10,080 bases of DNA from Candidatus Bipolaricaulota bacterium (GTDB lineage Bacteria > Bipolaricaulota > Bipolaricaulia > Bipolaricaulales > Bipolaricaulaceae), in NCBI GenBank assembly GCA_021129895.1, contig JAJOKL010000051.1, forward strand, positions 1 to 10,080, given 5' to 3'. The notes beneath the pieces are model-generated. The model made no database searches, was not told the DNA's origin, and saw only the letters and a list, made by a program, of their open reading frames with translations. Of this stretch, positions 1 through 6,997 are shown piece by piece. Both the position numbers and the translations under genes were made by a program. The first letter of the stretch is position 1. Every line of letters starts with the position of its first letter.

Positions 1-150
1 TTCGAAGGACCGGCTACCTTCGACCGGTATATGGGGCTCAAGTTCTTCTTGGAGGACCTGTTGGGACGGCGGGTGGATCTGGTGACCAAGAGGGCCCTCA
101 AAACGCGTCTGCGGCCTTATGTTGAGCGGGAGGCCATTTATGTCACGTGA
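1..150 (+). CDS. mntA: MntA-type minimal nucleotidyltransferase antitoxin, C-terminal part (5' end outside window)
   Basis: Frame 1 is open from the first base to TGA at 148-150, giving the last 49 residues of a protein. The piece holds FFLEDLLGRRVDLVTKRALK and then LRPYVEREAIYV, which is the usual tail of MNT-domain proteins; the Asp of VDLV is normally the third catalytic carboxylate. The GSxxxG and DxD motifs would lie upstream and cannot be checked. In the known HEPN/MNT systems the MNT partner adds AMP units to a tyrosine of the HEPN toxin and so neutralises it. Its stop overlaps the hepT start by 11 nt, the standard order antitoxin then toxin. The family call rests on the C-terminal pattern plus the HepT neighbour. 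Confidence 0.82.
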   Translation, partial: FEGPATFDRYMGLKFFLEDLLGRRVDLVTKRALKTRLRPYVEREAIYVT

Positions 151-502
151 TCCACGCCTCTATCTTGAGGACATCCGCGAAAGCTGCGAGAAAATCTTCA
201 GGTATGCGAAGGATATGGACTTCGATCGCTTTATCGCGGACGAGAAGACCATCGATGCCGTTATCCGCAATCTGACCATTATCGGCGAGGCGGCGAAGAA
301 CGTACCGGATGAGATCCGCAAGCGCTATCCGGAGGTAAACTGGCGTGCCATTGCAGGTTTGTGGAATGTCGTGGTTCATGAATATTTCGGAGTAGATGAC
401 GAAATCCTTTGGGATGTGGTGAGGAACAAAATACCTGAATTGCTGAGCCACGTGGATCATATTTTGAAAACGGAGTTTCCGGAAAATGGTCCTGGGCAGT
501 GA
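140..502 (+). CDS. hepT: HepT-like HEPN toxin (RNase) with altered active-site motif
   Basis: A 120-residue all-helical HEPN protein of the HepT (DUF86) family. HepT toxins are RNases that cut tRNA or mRNA unless modified by MntA. ATG at 140 is chosen because GGGAGG lies at 128-133; the in-frame ATG at 119 would sit deeper inside mntA without a better site. Family landmarks are the N-terminal YLEDIRESCEKIF helix, IIGEAAKNVPDEIRKRYPEVNW (about residues 47-68), and GLWNVVVHEYFGVDDEILWDVV. The last normally reads GLRNxxxHxY: His80 and Tyr82 are present, but the catalytic Arg of RX4-6H is Trp75 (codon TGG, 362-364). The toxin may therefore be inactive. The region is visibly less GC-rich than the genes after it. 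It overlaps hsdR by 17 nt. Confidence 0.9.
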   Translation: MSRDPRLYLEDIRESCEKIFRYAKDMDFDRFIADEKTIDAVIRNLTIIGEAAKNVPDEIRKRYPEVNWRAIAGLWNVVVHEYFGVDDEILWDVVRNKIPELLSHVDHILKTEFPENGPGQ

Positions 503-3365
503 GCGGGGTAGTGTGCAGAGACCGCTGATCCGCTACGCGGAGGAAGTGGGCTGGGAGTATTTGCCGCCCGAAGAGGCTCTGCGGCTGCGGCGGGGCGAGA
601 CGGGGGTTGTACTCCACGAGGTCCTGGTCCACCAGCTCCAGCGGCTAAATCCCGGAGTGGTCGATCTCGAAAGTGCCGAGGAGCTCGTGCGCCGCCTCAC
701 CACGGTCCGACCCTCCATCGAGGGAAACCTGGCCGCGTGGGAATACCTCGCCGGGCTGAAGACGGTGTACGTAGAGGCGGAACGGCGGGAACGCAATGTC
801 CGCTTCCTGGACCCCTCTTGTGTGGAGGCCAACGTCTTCCACGTGACCGAGGAGTTCACTTTCACCAACGGCACCCATACCATCCGGCCGGACGTGGTGT
901 TCCTCATCAACGGGATCCCGGTGGTGGTCGTGGAGACCAAAGCCGCCACGCGCCCCGAGGGGATCGCCGAGGCCCTGGACCAATTACGGCGCTACCACCG
1001 GGAAGGGCCGGAGCTCATGGCCCTCGTCCAACTCCACGCCGTCACCCACCTCATCCGGTTCTACTACGCCCCCACCTGGAACCTCTCCCCCAAGGCGCTC
1101 TTTAACTGGAAGGACGAGCAGGCCGGGGACTTCGAGACCCTGGTGAAGGCGTTCTTCGCCCCGCGGCGCCTCCTGCGGGTGCTCACGGAGTACATCCTGT
1201 TCGTGCGCAAGGACGGGGAACTCTCCAAGGTGGTGCTCCGGCCTCACCAGATCCGGGCCGCCGAGCGGGTGGTCGCCCGGGCCCGGGAGCCGGAGAAGCG
1301 ACGGGGTCTTGTCTGGCACACCCAGGGCTCGGGCAAGACCTACACCATGATCACTGTGGCCAAGCTGCTCCTCTCGGACCCCACCTTCCGGAACCCCACG
1401 GTGCTGATGATCGTGGACCGCAACGAGCTCCAGCAGCAGCTCTTCCAGAACCTGGAATCGGTGGGGTTCGGCCACGTGGAGGTGGCCAAGAGCAAGCGGC
1501 ACCTGCGCAGGCTCCTGGAACAGGACACCCGGGGGCTGATCGTCTCCATGATCCACAAGTTCGACGACATGCCTGCGGACATCAACACCCGGGAGAACAT
1601 CTTCGTCCTGGTGGACGAGGCCCACCGGAGCACCGGGGCGGACCTGGGGAATTACCTCATGGGCGCCTTGCCCCACGCCACCTTCATCGGGTTCACCGGG
1701 ACGCCCATCGACAGGACAGCCCACGGCAAGGGGACCTTCAAGACCTTCGGCACCGACGACCCAAAGGGATACCTGGACAAGTACTCCATCCGGGAGTCCA
1801 TCGAGGACGGCACCACCGTGCCCCTCCATTACCAGCTCGCCCCCAACGAGCTCATCGCCGATCGGGACGCGATGGAGCGGGAGTTCTGGAGCGTGGCCGA
1901 GCTGGAGGGCGTGAGCGATGTGGAGGAGCTCAACCGGGTGTTGGACCGAGCGGTGACCCTGAAGAACATGCTCAAGAGCCCGGACCGTGTGGAGAAGGTG
2001 GCGGGATTTATCGCCGACCACTTCAAAAACTACGTGGACCCCATGGGGTTCAAGGCCTTCGTGGTGGCCGTGGACCGGGAGGCGTGCGCCCGCTACAAGG
2101 AGCAACTCGATCGCTGGCTTCCGCCGGAATGGTCGGAGGTGGTGATCAGCCGAGGGCACAATGATCCGGACTGGCTCAAGCGGTATCACCTGAGCGAGGA
2201 CAAGGAGAAAGAAATCCGCAAGGCATTCCGCAAGCCCGGGGAATTGCCCAAGATCCTCATCGTCACCGAGAAGCTCCTCACCGGCTACGACGCCCCCATC
2301 CTTTACTGCATGTACCTGGACAAGCCCATGCGGGACCACGTGCTGCTGCAGACCATCGCCCGGGTCAACCGCCCCTACGAAGAGGAGGGGAGGCGCAAGA
2401 CCGCGGGGCTCATCGTGGACTTCGTGGGGATCTTCGACAAGCTGGAGCGGGCGTTGGCCTTCGACTCCAAGGACGTAGCCGGGGTAGTGCAGGGAATCGA
2501 GGTCCTCAAAGAGCGCTTCCAGGGGCTGATGGACCAGGGACGCGAAAGGTATCTCACCCTTCAGCGGGGAAAGAGCGGGGACAAGGCCGTGGAGGCCGTG
2601 CTGGAGCACTTTCGCGACCGGGAGAGACGCGAAGAGTTCTACAAGTTCTTCCGAGAGCTGGAGGAGCTGTACGAGATCCTCTCGCCGGATCCCTTCCTGC
2701 GGCCCTTCCTCGTGGATTACCAGGAGCTGGTCAGGATGTATCGGCTGGTGAAGGAGGCCTATGAGCCCGGGATCCCGGTGGACCGGAGTTTCCTCCGGAA
2801 AACGGCCGAGATCGTGCAGGCGCACACCCGCACGCCCGGGGTGGGAGAGTTGAGGCGGGTGTATGCCCTGGACGGCCGGGCGCTGGAGAAGCTGGCTCAG
2901 GCGGAGGTCCCGGACACGGTGAAGGTCTTCAACCTGATCAAAGCCTTTTACCGGCTGGTGGCCGCCAACAAGGACCGGGATCCCTATCTCATCCCCATCG
3001 GGGAACGGGCCCAGGCCATCGCCGCACGCTTCCAGGAGCGCCAGATCTCCAGCCAGGAGGCCCTGCGGGAGCTGGAGGAGCTGGTAGCGGAGCTCAGGGA
3101 GGCGGAGCGGGCCCGGGAGGACTCGGATCTCTCCCCCGAGGGGTTCGCGGTCTTCTGGTACTTGCGGCGGGAGGGCCTGGCCCGGGCGGAGGAGATCGCG
3201 CGGGAGATGGAGCGGGCGCTGGGCGAACTCCCCCATTGGGGGGTGGACTCCGCCCAGGAGAGGGAGCTGCGCCGCCGGATGTATCGGATCATGATCGATG
3301 CGGGCGTGGATAAAGTAGTGGAGCTGGTGGACAAGCTCCTGCGGATGTTGAGGAGGGCGGGATGA
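486..3365 (+). CDS. hsdR: Type I restriction endonuclease subunit R (HsdR)
   Basis: 959 residues, normal for HsdR, the motor and nuclease subunit that with HsdM and HsdS translocates and cuts unmodified DNA. N-terminal nuclease domain: RPD136 followed by E150-T-K152, a PD-(D/E)xK site. SF2 translocase: motif I HTQGSGKT (278-285), DEAH box (377-380), FTGTP (403-407), TGYDAP (599-604), and QTIARVNRP (622-630, motif VI). The part after about residue 640 resembles the helical C-terminal HsdR domain (DUF3387-like), with long charged helices to the end. The frame is unbroken and all core motifs are present, so it should be active if HsdM and HsdS exist; neither is visible downstream. ATG 486 has GGAG at 472-475; GTG 513 is a weaker alternative. 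It ends ATGA-overlapped with the metallopeptidase gene. Confidence 0.95.
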   Translation: MVLGSERGSVQRPLIRYAEEVGWEYLPPEEALRLRRGETGVVLHEVLVHQLQRLNPGVVDLESAEELVRRLTTVRPSIEGNLAAWEYLAGLKTVYVEAERRERNVRFLDPSCVEANVFHVTEEFTFTNGTHTIRPDVVFLINGIPVVVVETKAATRPEGIAEALDQLRRYHREGPELMALVQLHAVTHLIRFYYAPTWNLSPKALFNWKDEQAGDFETLVKAFFAPRRLLRVLTEYILFVRKDGELSKVVLRPHQIRAAERVVARAREPEKRRGLVWHTQGSGKTYTMITVAKLLLSDPTFRNPTVLMIVDRNELQQQLFQNLESVGFGHVEVAKSKRHLRRLLEQDTRGLIVSMIHKFDDMPADINTRENIFVLVDEAHRSTGADLGNYLMGALPHATFIGFTGTPIDRTAHGKGTFKTFGTDDPKGYLDKYSIRESIEDGTTVPLHYQLAPNELIADRDAMEREFWSVAELEGVSDVEELNRVLDRAVTLKNMLKSPDRVEKVAGFIADHFKNYVDPMGFKAFVVAVDREACARYKEQLDRWLPPEWSEVVISRGHNDPDWLKRYHLSEDKEKEIRKAFRKPGELPKILIVTEKLLTGYDAPILYCMYLDKPMRDHVLLQTIARVNRPYEEEGRRKTAGLIVDFVGIFDKLERALAFDSKDVAGVVQGIEVLKERFQGLMDQGRERYLTLQRGKSGDKAVEAVLEHFRDRERREEFYKFFRELEELYEILSPDPFLRPFLVDYQELVRMYRLVKEAYEPGIPVDRSFLRKTAEIVQAHTRTPGVGELRRVYALDGRALEKLAQAEVPDTVKVFNLIKAFYRLVAANKDRDPYLIPIGERAQAIAARFQERQISSQEALRELEELVAELREAERAREDSDLSPEGFAVFWYLRREGLARAEEIAREMERALGELPHWGVDSAQERELRRRMYRIMIDAGVDKVVELVDKLLRMLRRAG

Positions 3366-3709
3366 GCGCCGAGTGGGCTCCACTGGAGGACACAGTGCCC
3401 GCCGAGCTGTTCCGGGCCGAGGTGATGAGCTGGTCCCGGCGGATCGGCGTGGAGCCCAAGGAGATCCACATCCGCGAGATGAAACGAAAGTGGGCGAGCT
3501 GTTCCTCCGCGGGCCGGCTCACCTTCGCCCGGGATCTCCTGCGGCAGCCGGGGCCGGTGCGCACGGCGGTGATCATCCACGAACTCCTACACCTCAAGAT
3601 TCCCCTACACACCAAACTCTTCCGTGCCCTGCTTTCCGCCTACTTCCACGAGAAGTACCCGGACCTCGAGCTCCCCGACCTGCGCAGTAATGGGAAGGAC
3701 CCCTCATGA
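3362..3709 (+). CDS. YgjP-type (DUF45/M48-like) zinc metallopeptidase
   Basis: A 115-residue protein with a gluzincin-like zinc site: H73-E-L-L-H77 followed by H83 in KIPLHTKLF, matching the YgjP family pattern HELxHLKxPxHxKxF. The upstream stretch REMKRKWASCSSAGRLTF is also characteristic of the family. It is shorter than E. coli YgjP, mainly at the N-terminus, which matches small versions found next to hsdR genes. No signal peptide or membrane segment is seen, so it is probably cytoplasmic. The substrate is unknown; proteolysis of restriction subunits is an attractive idea but only inference. AGGAGGG at 3351-3357 gives a strong ribosome site, and ATGA overlaps join it to hsdR before and radC after, so it is translationally coupled. 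Confidence 0.87.
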   Translation: MSAEWAPLEDTVPAELFRAEVMSWSRRIGVEPKEIHIREMKRKWASCSSAGRLTFARDLLRQPGPVRTAVIIHELLHLKIPLHTKLFRALLSAYFHEKYPDLELPDLRSNGKDPS

Positions 3710-4264
3710 AGCGTAAACGCATAAAAGACCTGCCGGATTTCGAGCGACCGAGAGAAAGCTCCTGGAGCGGGGGCCGGAGGCGCTGTCGGACGCTGAGCTC
3801 CTGGCGATCCCCCTCGGGAGCGGTACCAAAGGGAGAAGCGCCTTGGAATTGGCCCACAGGATCATCAAGACTGCGGGTCCCGATCTCCCCCGCCAACGGC
3901 CCGAGGAACTCACGGCCATCGAGGGCGTCGGTGCCGCCAAGGCATGTCGTATCGCAGCCGCCTTTGAACTCGCCCGCCGCTTCTCCCAGCGGGGGCGGCC
4001 CGTGATCCGGGAGCCCGAGGACGTGCTCCCCTACATCCCGCACATCGCCGAAAGGAAACAGGAATACTTCCTCTGCCTCACCCGGAACGGGGCCGGGACG
4101 GTGATCCTCGCCCACAACCACCCCTCGGGGAAGCTTGAGCCCACCCCCGCGGACATCGAGGTCACCCGGCAGCTCGCTGAGGCGAGGAGGATCCGGGTCC
4201 TGGACCGCACGATCGTCTCCACCCAGGCTTCCTCTCCTTGCGCCGGGAGGGTCACCAGGGGTGA
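3706..4264 (+). pseudogene. radC: Degenerate RadC (UPF0758/JAB domain) gene with two frameshifts and an internal deletion
   Basis: Start ATG 3706 has GGGAAGGA at 3692-3699 and overlaps the previous stop. Frame 1 gives MKRKRIKDLPDFERPRE, a perfect RadC start, then breaks: one A is missing near 3755-3757. The third frame continues with KLLERGPEALSDAELLAIPL, a helix-hairpin-helix (EELTAIEGVGAAKACRIAAA), then QEYFLCLTRNGAGTVILAHNHPSG. Between LCLT and RNGAG the usual 33 or so residues containing the conserved Glu of the JAMM site and the TLNASxVHPREVF block are absent. HNHPSG...D survives. After RIRVLDRTIVSTQ one G is missing near 4234-4237; the next frame reads GFLSLRREGHQG and stops at 4262-4264, the expected RadC end. 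About three codons also seem lost before IRVLD, and its usual His (LDH) is Arg. RadC's role is unsettled; homologues are common on mobile islands. Confidence 0.85.
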
Positions 4265-4268
4265 CCCT
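4248..4268. terminator. Perfect 9-bp hairpin shared by convergent radC and glmS ends
   Basis: AGGGTCACC (4248-4256), loop AGG, GGTGACCCT (4260-4268): a perfect inverted repeat. It contains the radC TGA (4262-4264) and overlaps two bases of the glmS stop (4267-4269 on the complement). Being symmetric it would form in both transcripts. Neither side has a U-tract, so intrinsic termination is not certain; it may act as a 3' mRNA stabiliser or in Rho-assisted termination. The gap between the two genes is only 2 bp. Confidence 0.6.
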
Positions 4269-6078
4269 ACTCCACGGTCACGGTCTTGGCGAGATTCCGG
4301 GGTTGATCCACGTCCGTCCCCCGGAGCCGGGCAATGTGATAGGCAAGGAGCTGGAGCGGGGGGGCGAACACCAGCGGCACCAGCTCCCGGGGCGCGGCGG
4401 GGAGCAGGACAAGATGGTCGGCCAGCCTCCTCACTTCGGGATGGTCCCGATCTGAGAACACGATCAGGATCCCCCGCCGGGCACGTACCTCCTCCATGTT
4501 GGAAAGGGCCTTATCCCACAGCTCCTCCCCGGTGATCAGGAACACCACCGGCATCTTTTCGTCGATCAGGGCGATGGGCCCGTGTTTCATCTCCCCGGCG
4601 GGATAAGCCTCGGCATGGATGTAGGAGATCTCCTTCAGCTTTAACGCCCCCTCCAAGGCCAGCGGGTACAGGATCCCCCGGGCGAGGTAGAGGAAATCCT
4701 CCTTCTGGTAGAACTCCTGGGCCAGTCGCTCCAGCTCCTTCTCCCGGTCCAGCGCCTCCGCTAGCAGGGCCGGCCCCCGGGAAAGTACTTCAAACCTGGC
4801 CTCCATCTCCTCCCGGGAAAGACCCCCGCGGGCATGGGCGAGCCTCAGACCCAGTAGGGCCAGGGCGGCGAGTTGCGCGGTGAACGTCTTGGAGGCCGCC
4901 ACCCCGATCTCCAACCCGGCCCGGGTGTAAAGCACCCCGTCCGACTCCCGCGGGATGGCCGAACCCACGATGTTAGACACCGCCAACGCCTTGGCGCCCT
5001 TGGCCCGGGCTGCCCGCACCGCCATCAGAGTGTCCACCGTCTCCCCGGATTGTGACACCGCCACCACCAAGGTGTCCGGGCCCAGCGCCGGGGCCTTGTA
5101 CCGGAACTCGGAGGCCACCTCCGCTTCCACCGGGACCCCAAGCAAGGGCTCCCACAGGTACTCGGCCACCAACGCGGCATAGAAGGAGGTGCCGCAGGCC
5201 ACCACATAGATGTGCCTGATCCCCTGGAGGTCGCGCTGGGAAATCCCCCCTTCCCAGGGGGACCACAGCTGCCCTCGCAGGGTGTCCGCCACCGCCTGGG
5301 GCTGCTCGTGGATCTCCTTCTCCATGAAATGCCGATACCCCTGCTTCTCCGCGGTGAGGGGGTCCCAATCCACCCGCCGAAACCGGGGCTGTTTGGCTCG
5401 CCCCTCCCTGTCCCACAGCTCCACCACCCCGGGCCGGACCCGGGCCACCTCTCCATCCTCCAGGAAACACAAGTCCCGGGTATAAGGGAGCATGGCCGGG
5501 GCATCGGAGGCCACATACCCTTCCCCGTCCCGCACCCCCACCACCAGCGGGCTACCCTCCCTGGCCACCACGATCTCCTGGGGGTGGTCGGTGTGGATCA
5601 CCGCGATGGCAAACGCCCCCTTGGCCTCCTGTAGAGCTTCCCTTACGGCTTGGGCGAGATCCCCCCGATAGTGCTGCTCCACCAGATGCACCAACACCTC
5701 GGTGTCGGTCTGGGAACGAAAGGTGTGCCCGGCCCCAGTCAGCTCCTCTCGCAATTCCCGATGGTTCTCGATGATGCCGTTGTGGACCAGGGCGATCTTG
5801 CCAGAGCAGTCGGTATGGGGGTGGGCGTTCTCCTCGTTGGGGAGGCCATGGGTGGCCCAGCGGGTGTGACCGATCCCGGTGTGCCCGGGGAGCGGCTGGG
5901 CCCGCACCGCGTCGCGCAGGTTGGAGATCTTGCCCACCCGGCGGATCAGGGCCAGCTTGCCTCCGTCCAGGACGGCCAGCCCGGCCGAGTCATAGCCCCG
6001 ATATTCCAGCCGGCTCAGGCCATCCAGCAGCACCTCCTGGGCCTCTCGGGGGCCTACGTACCCCACTATGCCACACAT
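4267..6078 (-). CDS. glmS: Glutamine--fructose-6-phosphate aminotransferase (isomerizing)
   Basis: A complete 603-residue GlmS, making glucosamine-6-phosphate from fructose-6-phosphate and glutamine, the first step to UDP-GlcNAc for peptidoglycan. The N-terminal Ntn amidotransferase begins MCGIVGYVG, so Cys2 becomes the catalytic N-terminal nucleophile; HTRWATHG is at 71-78 and HNGIIEN at 99-105. The first SIS domain has ACGTS (294-298) and SQSGET (342-347); the second has HAEAYPAGEMKHGP (488-501). The C-terminus is the conserved QPRNLAKTVTVE. The start is fixed by the required Cys2. No glmS ribozyme is possible in the 8 nt between the -10 box and the ATG. The gene converges with radC and diverges from the DUF151 gene. 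Confidence 0.98.
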   Translation of the reverse strand: MCGIVGYVGPREAQEVLLDGLSRLEYRGYDSAGLAVLDGGKLALIRRVGKISNLRDAVRAQPLPGHTGIGHTRWATHGLPNEENAHPHTDCSGKIALVHNGIIENHRELREELTGAGHTFRSQTDTEVLVHLVEQHYRGDLAQAVREALQEAKGAFAIAVIHTDHPQEIVVAREGSPLVVGVRDGEGYVASDAPAMLPYTRDLCFLEDGEVARVRPGVVELWDREGRAKQPRFRRVDWDPLTAEKQGYRHFMEKEIHEQPQAVADTLRGQLWSPWEGGISQRDLQGIRHIYVVACGTSFYAALVAEYLWEPLLGVPVEAEVASEFRYKAPALGPDTLVVAVSQSGETVDTLMAVRAARAKGAKALAVSNIVGSAIPRESDGVLYTRAGLEIGVAASKTFTAQLAALALLGLRLAHARGGLSREEMEARFEVLSRGPALLAEALDREKELERLAQEFYQKEDFLYLARGILYPLALEGALKLKEISYIHAEAYPAGEMKHGPIALIDEKMPVVFLITGEELWDKALSNMEEVRARRGILIVFSDRDHPEVRRLADHLVLLPAAPRELVPLVFAPPLQLLAYHIARLRGTDVDQPRNLAKTVTVE

Positions 6079-6086
6079 ATCGATCC

Positions 6087-6092
6087 ATTATA
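6087..6092 (-). promoter_or_regulatory. -10 box of glmS, placed for a leaderless transcript
   Basis: On the complement a perfect TATAAT is followed by 8 nt (GGATCGAT) and then the glmS ATG. Transcription starting about 7 nt after the -10 would begin at or next to the ATG. I find no convincing -35 at 16-19 nt spacing and no Shine-Dalgarno. Leaderless mRNAs with this geometry are known in several bacterial phyla. Confidence 0.6.
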
Positions 6093-6141
6093 CCCGCCGG
6101 CCTTCCCGGCCCAGGACACCTGTCGAACGTAACGAGGACCA

Positions 6142-6170
6142 TTGTCGGGGCCGGGCTGGGGGGCTATAAT
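6142..6170 (+). promoter_or_regulatory. Sigma-70-type promoter of the DUF151 gene
   Basis: TTGTCG (6142-6147), 17-nt spacer, TATAAT (6165-6170). The predicted start is near 6177, giving a leader of about 29 nt with GGGAGG at 6195-6200 and ATG at 6206. It is divergent from the glmS promoter, with about 70 bp between the two -10 boxes. Confidence 0.75.
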
Positions 6171-6175
6171 GCCAG

Positions 6176-6191
6176 GCCCGCAGCGGCGGGC
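6176..6191 (+). other. 5'-UTR hairpin before the DUF151 Shine-Dalgarno
   Basis: GCCCGC (6176-6181), tetraloop AGCG, GCGGGC (6186-6191): a perfect 6-bp GC stem. It starts at the predicted transcription start and ends 3 nt before the AGGGAGG region, so it would cap the mRNA 5' end and sit beside the ribosome site. Confidence 0.45.
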
Positions 6192-6205
6192 AAAGGGAGG
6201 CTGAG

Positions 6206-6691
6206 ATGAAGGAAGCGGAAGTGAAGGCCTTGCTCGTGGATCCGATGAACAACTCGCCGGTGATCTTGCTCAAGGACCGCAACTCTACCAAAGCCATGCC
6301 CATCTGGATCGGCGAAGCCGAGGCTATGTCCATCGCCCTGGAACTCCAGGGCCAAACGTTTCCGCGCCCCCTTTCCCACGACCTGATGAAGGAGCTTCTC
6401 GAGGCCCTGGGCGGGACCCTGGAGCGGGTGGTGATCTCCAACCTCAAGGAGGGCACTTTCTACGCCACCCTGTACGTGCGCACCCCGGACGGGGAGGTCA
6501 AGGAGATCGACGCCCGCCCCTCCGACTCGGTGGCCCTCGCCCTGCGCACCCGATCCCCCATCTACATCGCCGACGAGGTGTTCGAACAGTCGGCCATCGA
6601 ATCCCCCTTCGCAGAGGAAGAACGCTTCCACGAGTTCGTGGACCGAGAGCTGAGACTGTCCGAGTTCAGAAAGCGCGCCCAATCCTCCTAG
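6206..6691 (+). CDS. DUF151 / bifunctional nuclease (BFN) domain protein
   Basis: 161 residues, the usual length for bacterial DUF151 proteins. The family signature is clear: VILLKDRNSTKAMPIWIGEAEA (about 19-40) with SIALELQG, DLMKELLEALGG with VVISNLKEGTFYATL (about 59-89), and DARPSDSVALALRTRSPIYI (102-121). The C-terminus is an acidic and basic helical tail. No secretion signal or membrane segment is present. Some family members have reported RNase/DNase activity, but the general bacterial role is unsettled, so a nuclease function is only inferred from the family. It stands alone with its own promoter; the 437 bp after it hold no gene, so no operon partner is seen. Confidence 0.9.
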   Translation: MKEAEVKALLVDPMNNSPVILLKDRNSTKAMPIWIGEAEAMSIALELQGQTFPRPLSHDLMKELLEALGGTLERVVISNLKEGTFYATLYVRTPDGEVKEIDARPSDSVALALRTRSPIYIADEVFEQSAIESPFAEEERFHEFVDRELRLSEFRKRAQSS

Positions 6692-6820
6692 TGGCGGTCT
6701 CCGGGGAAGCGGGGCGGGGCCCGGGGATGTTCCCGAGTCCGCGGTTCTAAATCGGAGGGGTGATGGTCCTCAGTCTTGCGATCGATCCCCAGGGCCCAAA
6801 GACCACCGGGGCCTCCTTAC

Positions 6821-6856
6821 CACCAAGGCTCAAAAACACGTAGAAATCTAGATTTT
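6821..6856 (+). repeat. CACC...AGATTT repeat, copy 1 (most degenerate)
   Basis: Starts CACCAAGGCTC and runs through AAACACGTAGAAATC. It shares the CACC head, a spaced AAG/CAAA core and a GA-AT-rich tail with copies 2-4. It ends in the perfect palindrome AAATCTAGATTT. Assignment to the family is by eye alignment and is the weakest of the four. Confidence 0.4.
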
Positions 6857-6915
6857 AATTCACCCCACATATTGCATCCACGGCCACCATGAACTCACCA
6901 GGGCAGGAAAACTTT

Positions 6916-6947
6916 CACCTCCGAGATCACGGAGCCCACGAGATTTT
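6916..6947 (+). repeat. CACC...AGATTT repeat, copy 2
   Basis: CACCTCCGAGATCACGGAG then CCCACGAGATTTT. Same head and tail as copy 3 and a loose period near 8 nt (CCGAGAT, CACGGAG, CCACGAG). It directly precedes copy 3, with three bases between them. Confidence 0.55.
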
Positions 6948-6950
6948 CGC

Positions 6951-6981
6951 CACCACAAAGACACAAAGGCGCAAAGAGATT
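6951..6981 (+). repeat. CACC...AGATT repeat, copy 3 (left arm of hairpin)
   Basis: CACC then ACAAAGAC, ACAAAGGC, GCAAAGAG, ATT: an 8-nt period repeated three times. It pairs with copy 4 as the left arm of an imperfect inverted repeat of about 80 bp. Pyrimidine/purine changes at corresponding positions keep the period intact. Confidence 0.75.
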
Positions 6982-6997
6982 CAAGTTTTCAATTCCG

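Noticed and set aside
119..139. Upstream ATG at 119 as the hepT start
   Set aside because: GGGAGG at 128-133 fits the ATG at 140, where the family homology begins; the added MLSGRPF is only mntA in another frame.
984..3383. 799-residue open frame on the minus strand opposite hsdR
   Set aside because: It is the antisense of a motif-complete HsdR; composition (many His, Leu, Gly, Pro) shows GC codon bias, and no family resemblance or ribosome site is seen.
4265..4535. Extension of the radC frame into glmS antisense
   Set aside because: It exists only because of the second frameshift; the true radC end in the restored frame is at 4264.
6079..6205. glmS ribozyme or riboswitch
   Set aside because: The -10 box is 8 nt from the glmS start, leaving no room for a structured leader on that strand.
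6692..6740. Intrinsic terminator after the DUF151 gene
   Set aside because: GC-rich with only 4-5 bp partial stems and no T-run, so nothing definite can be called.
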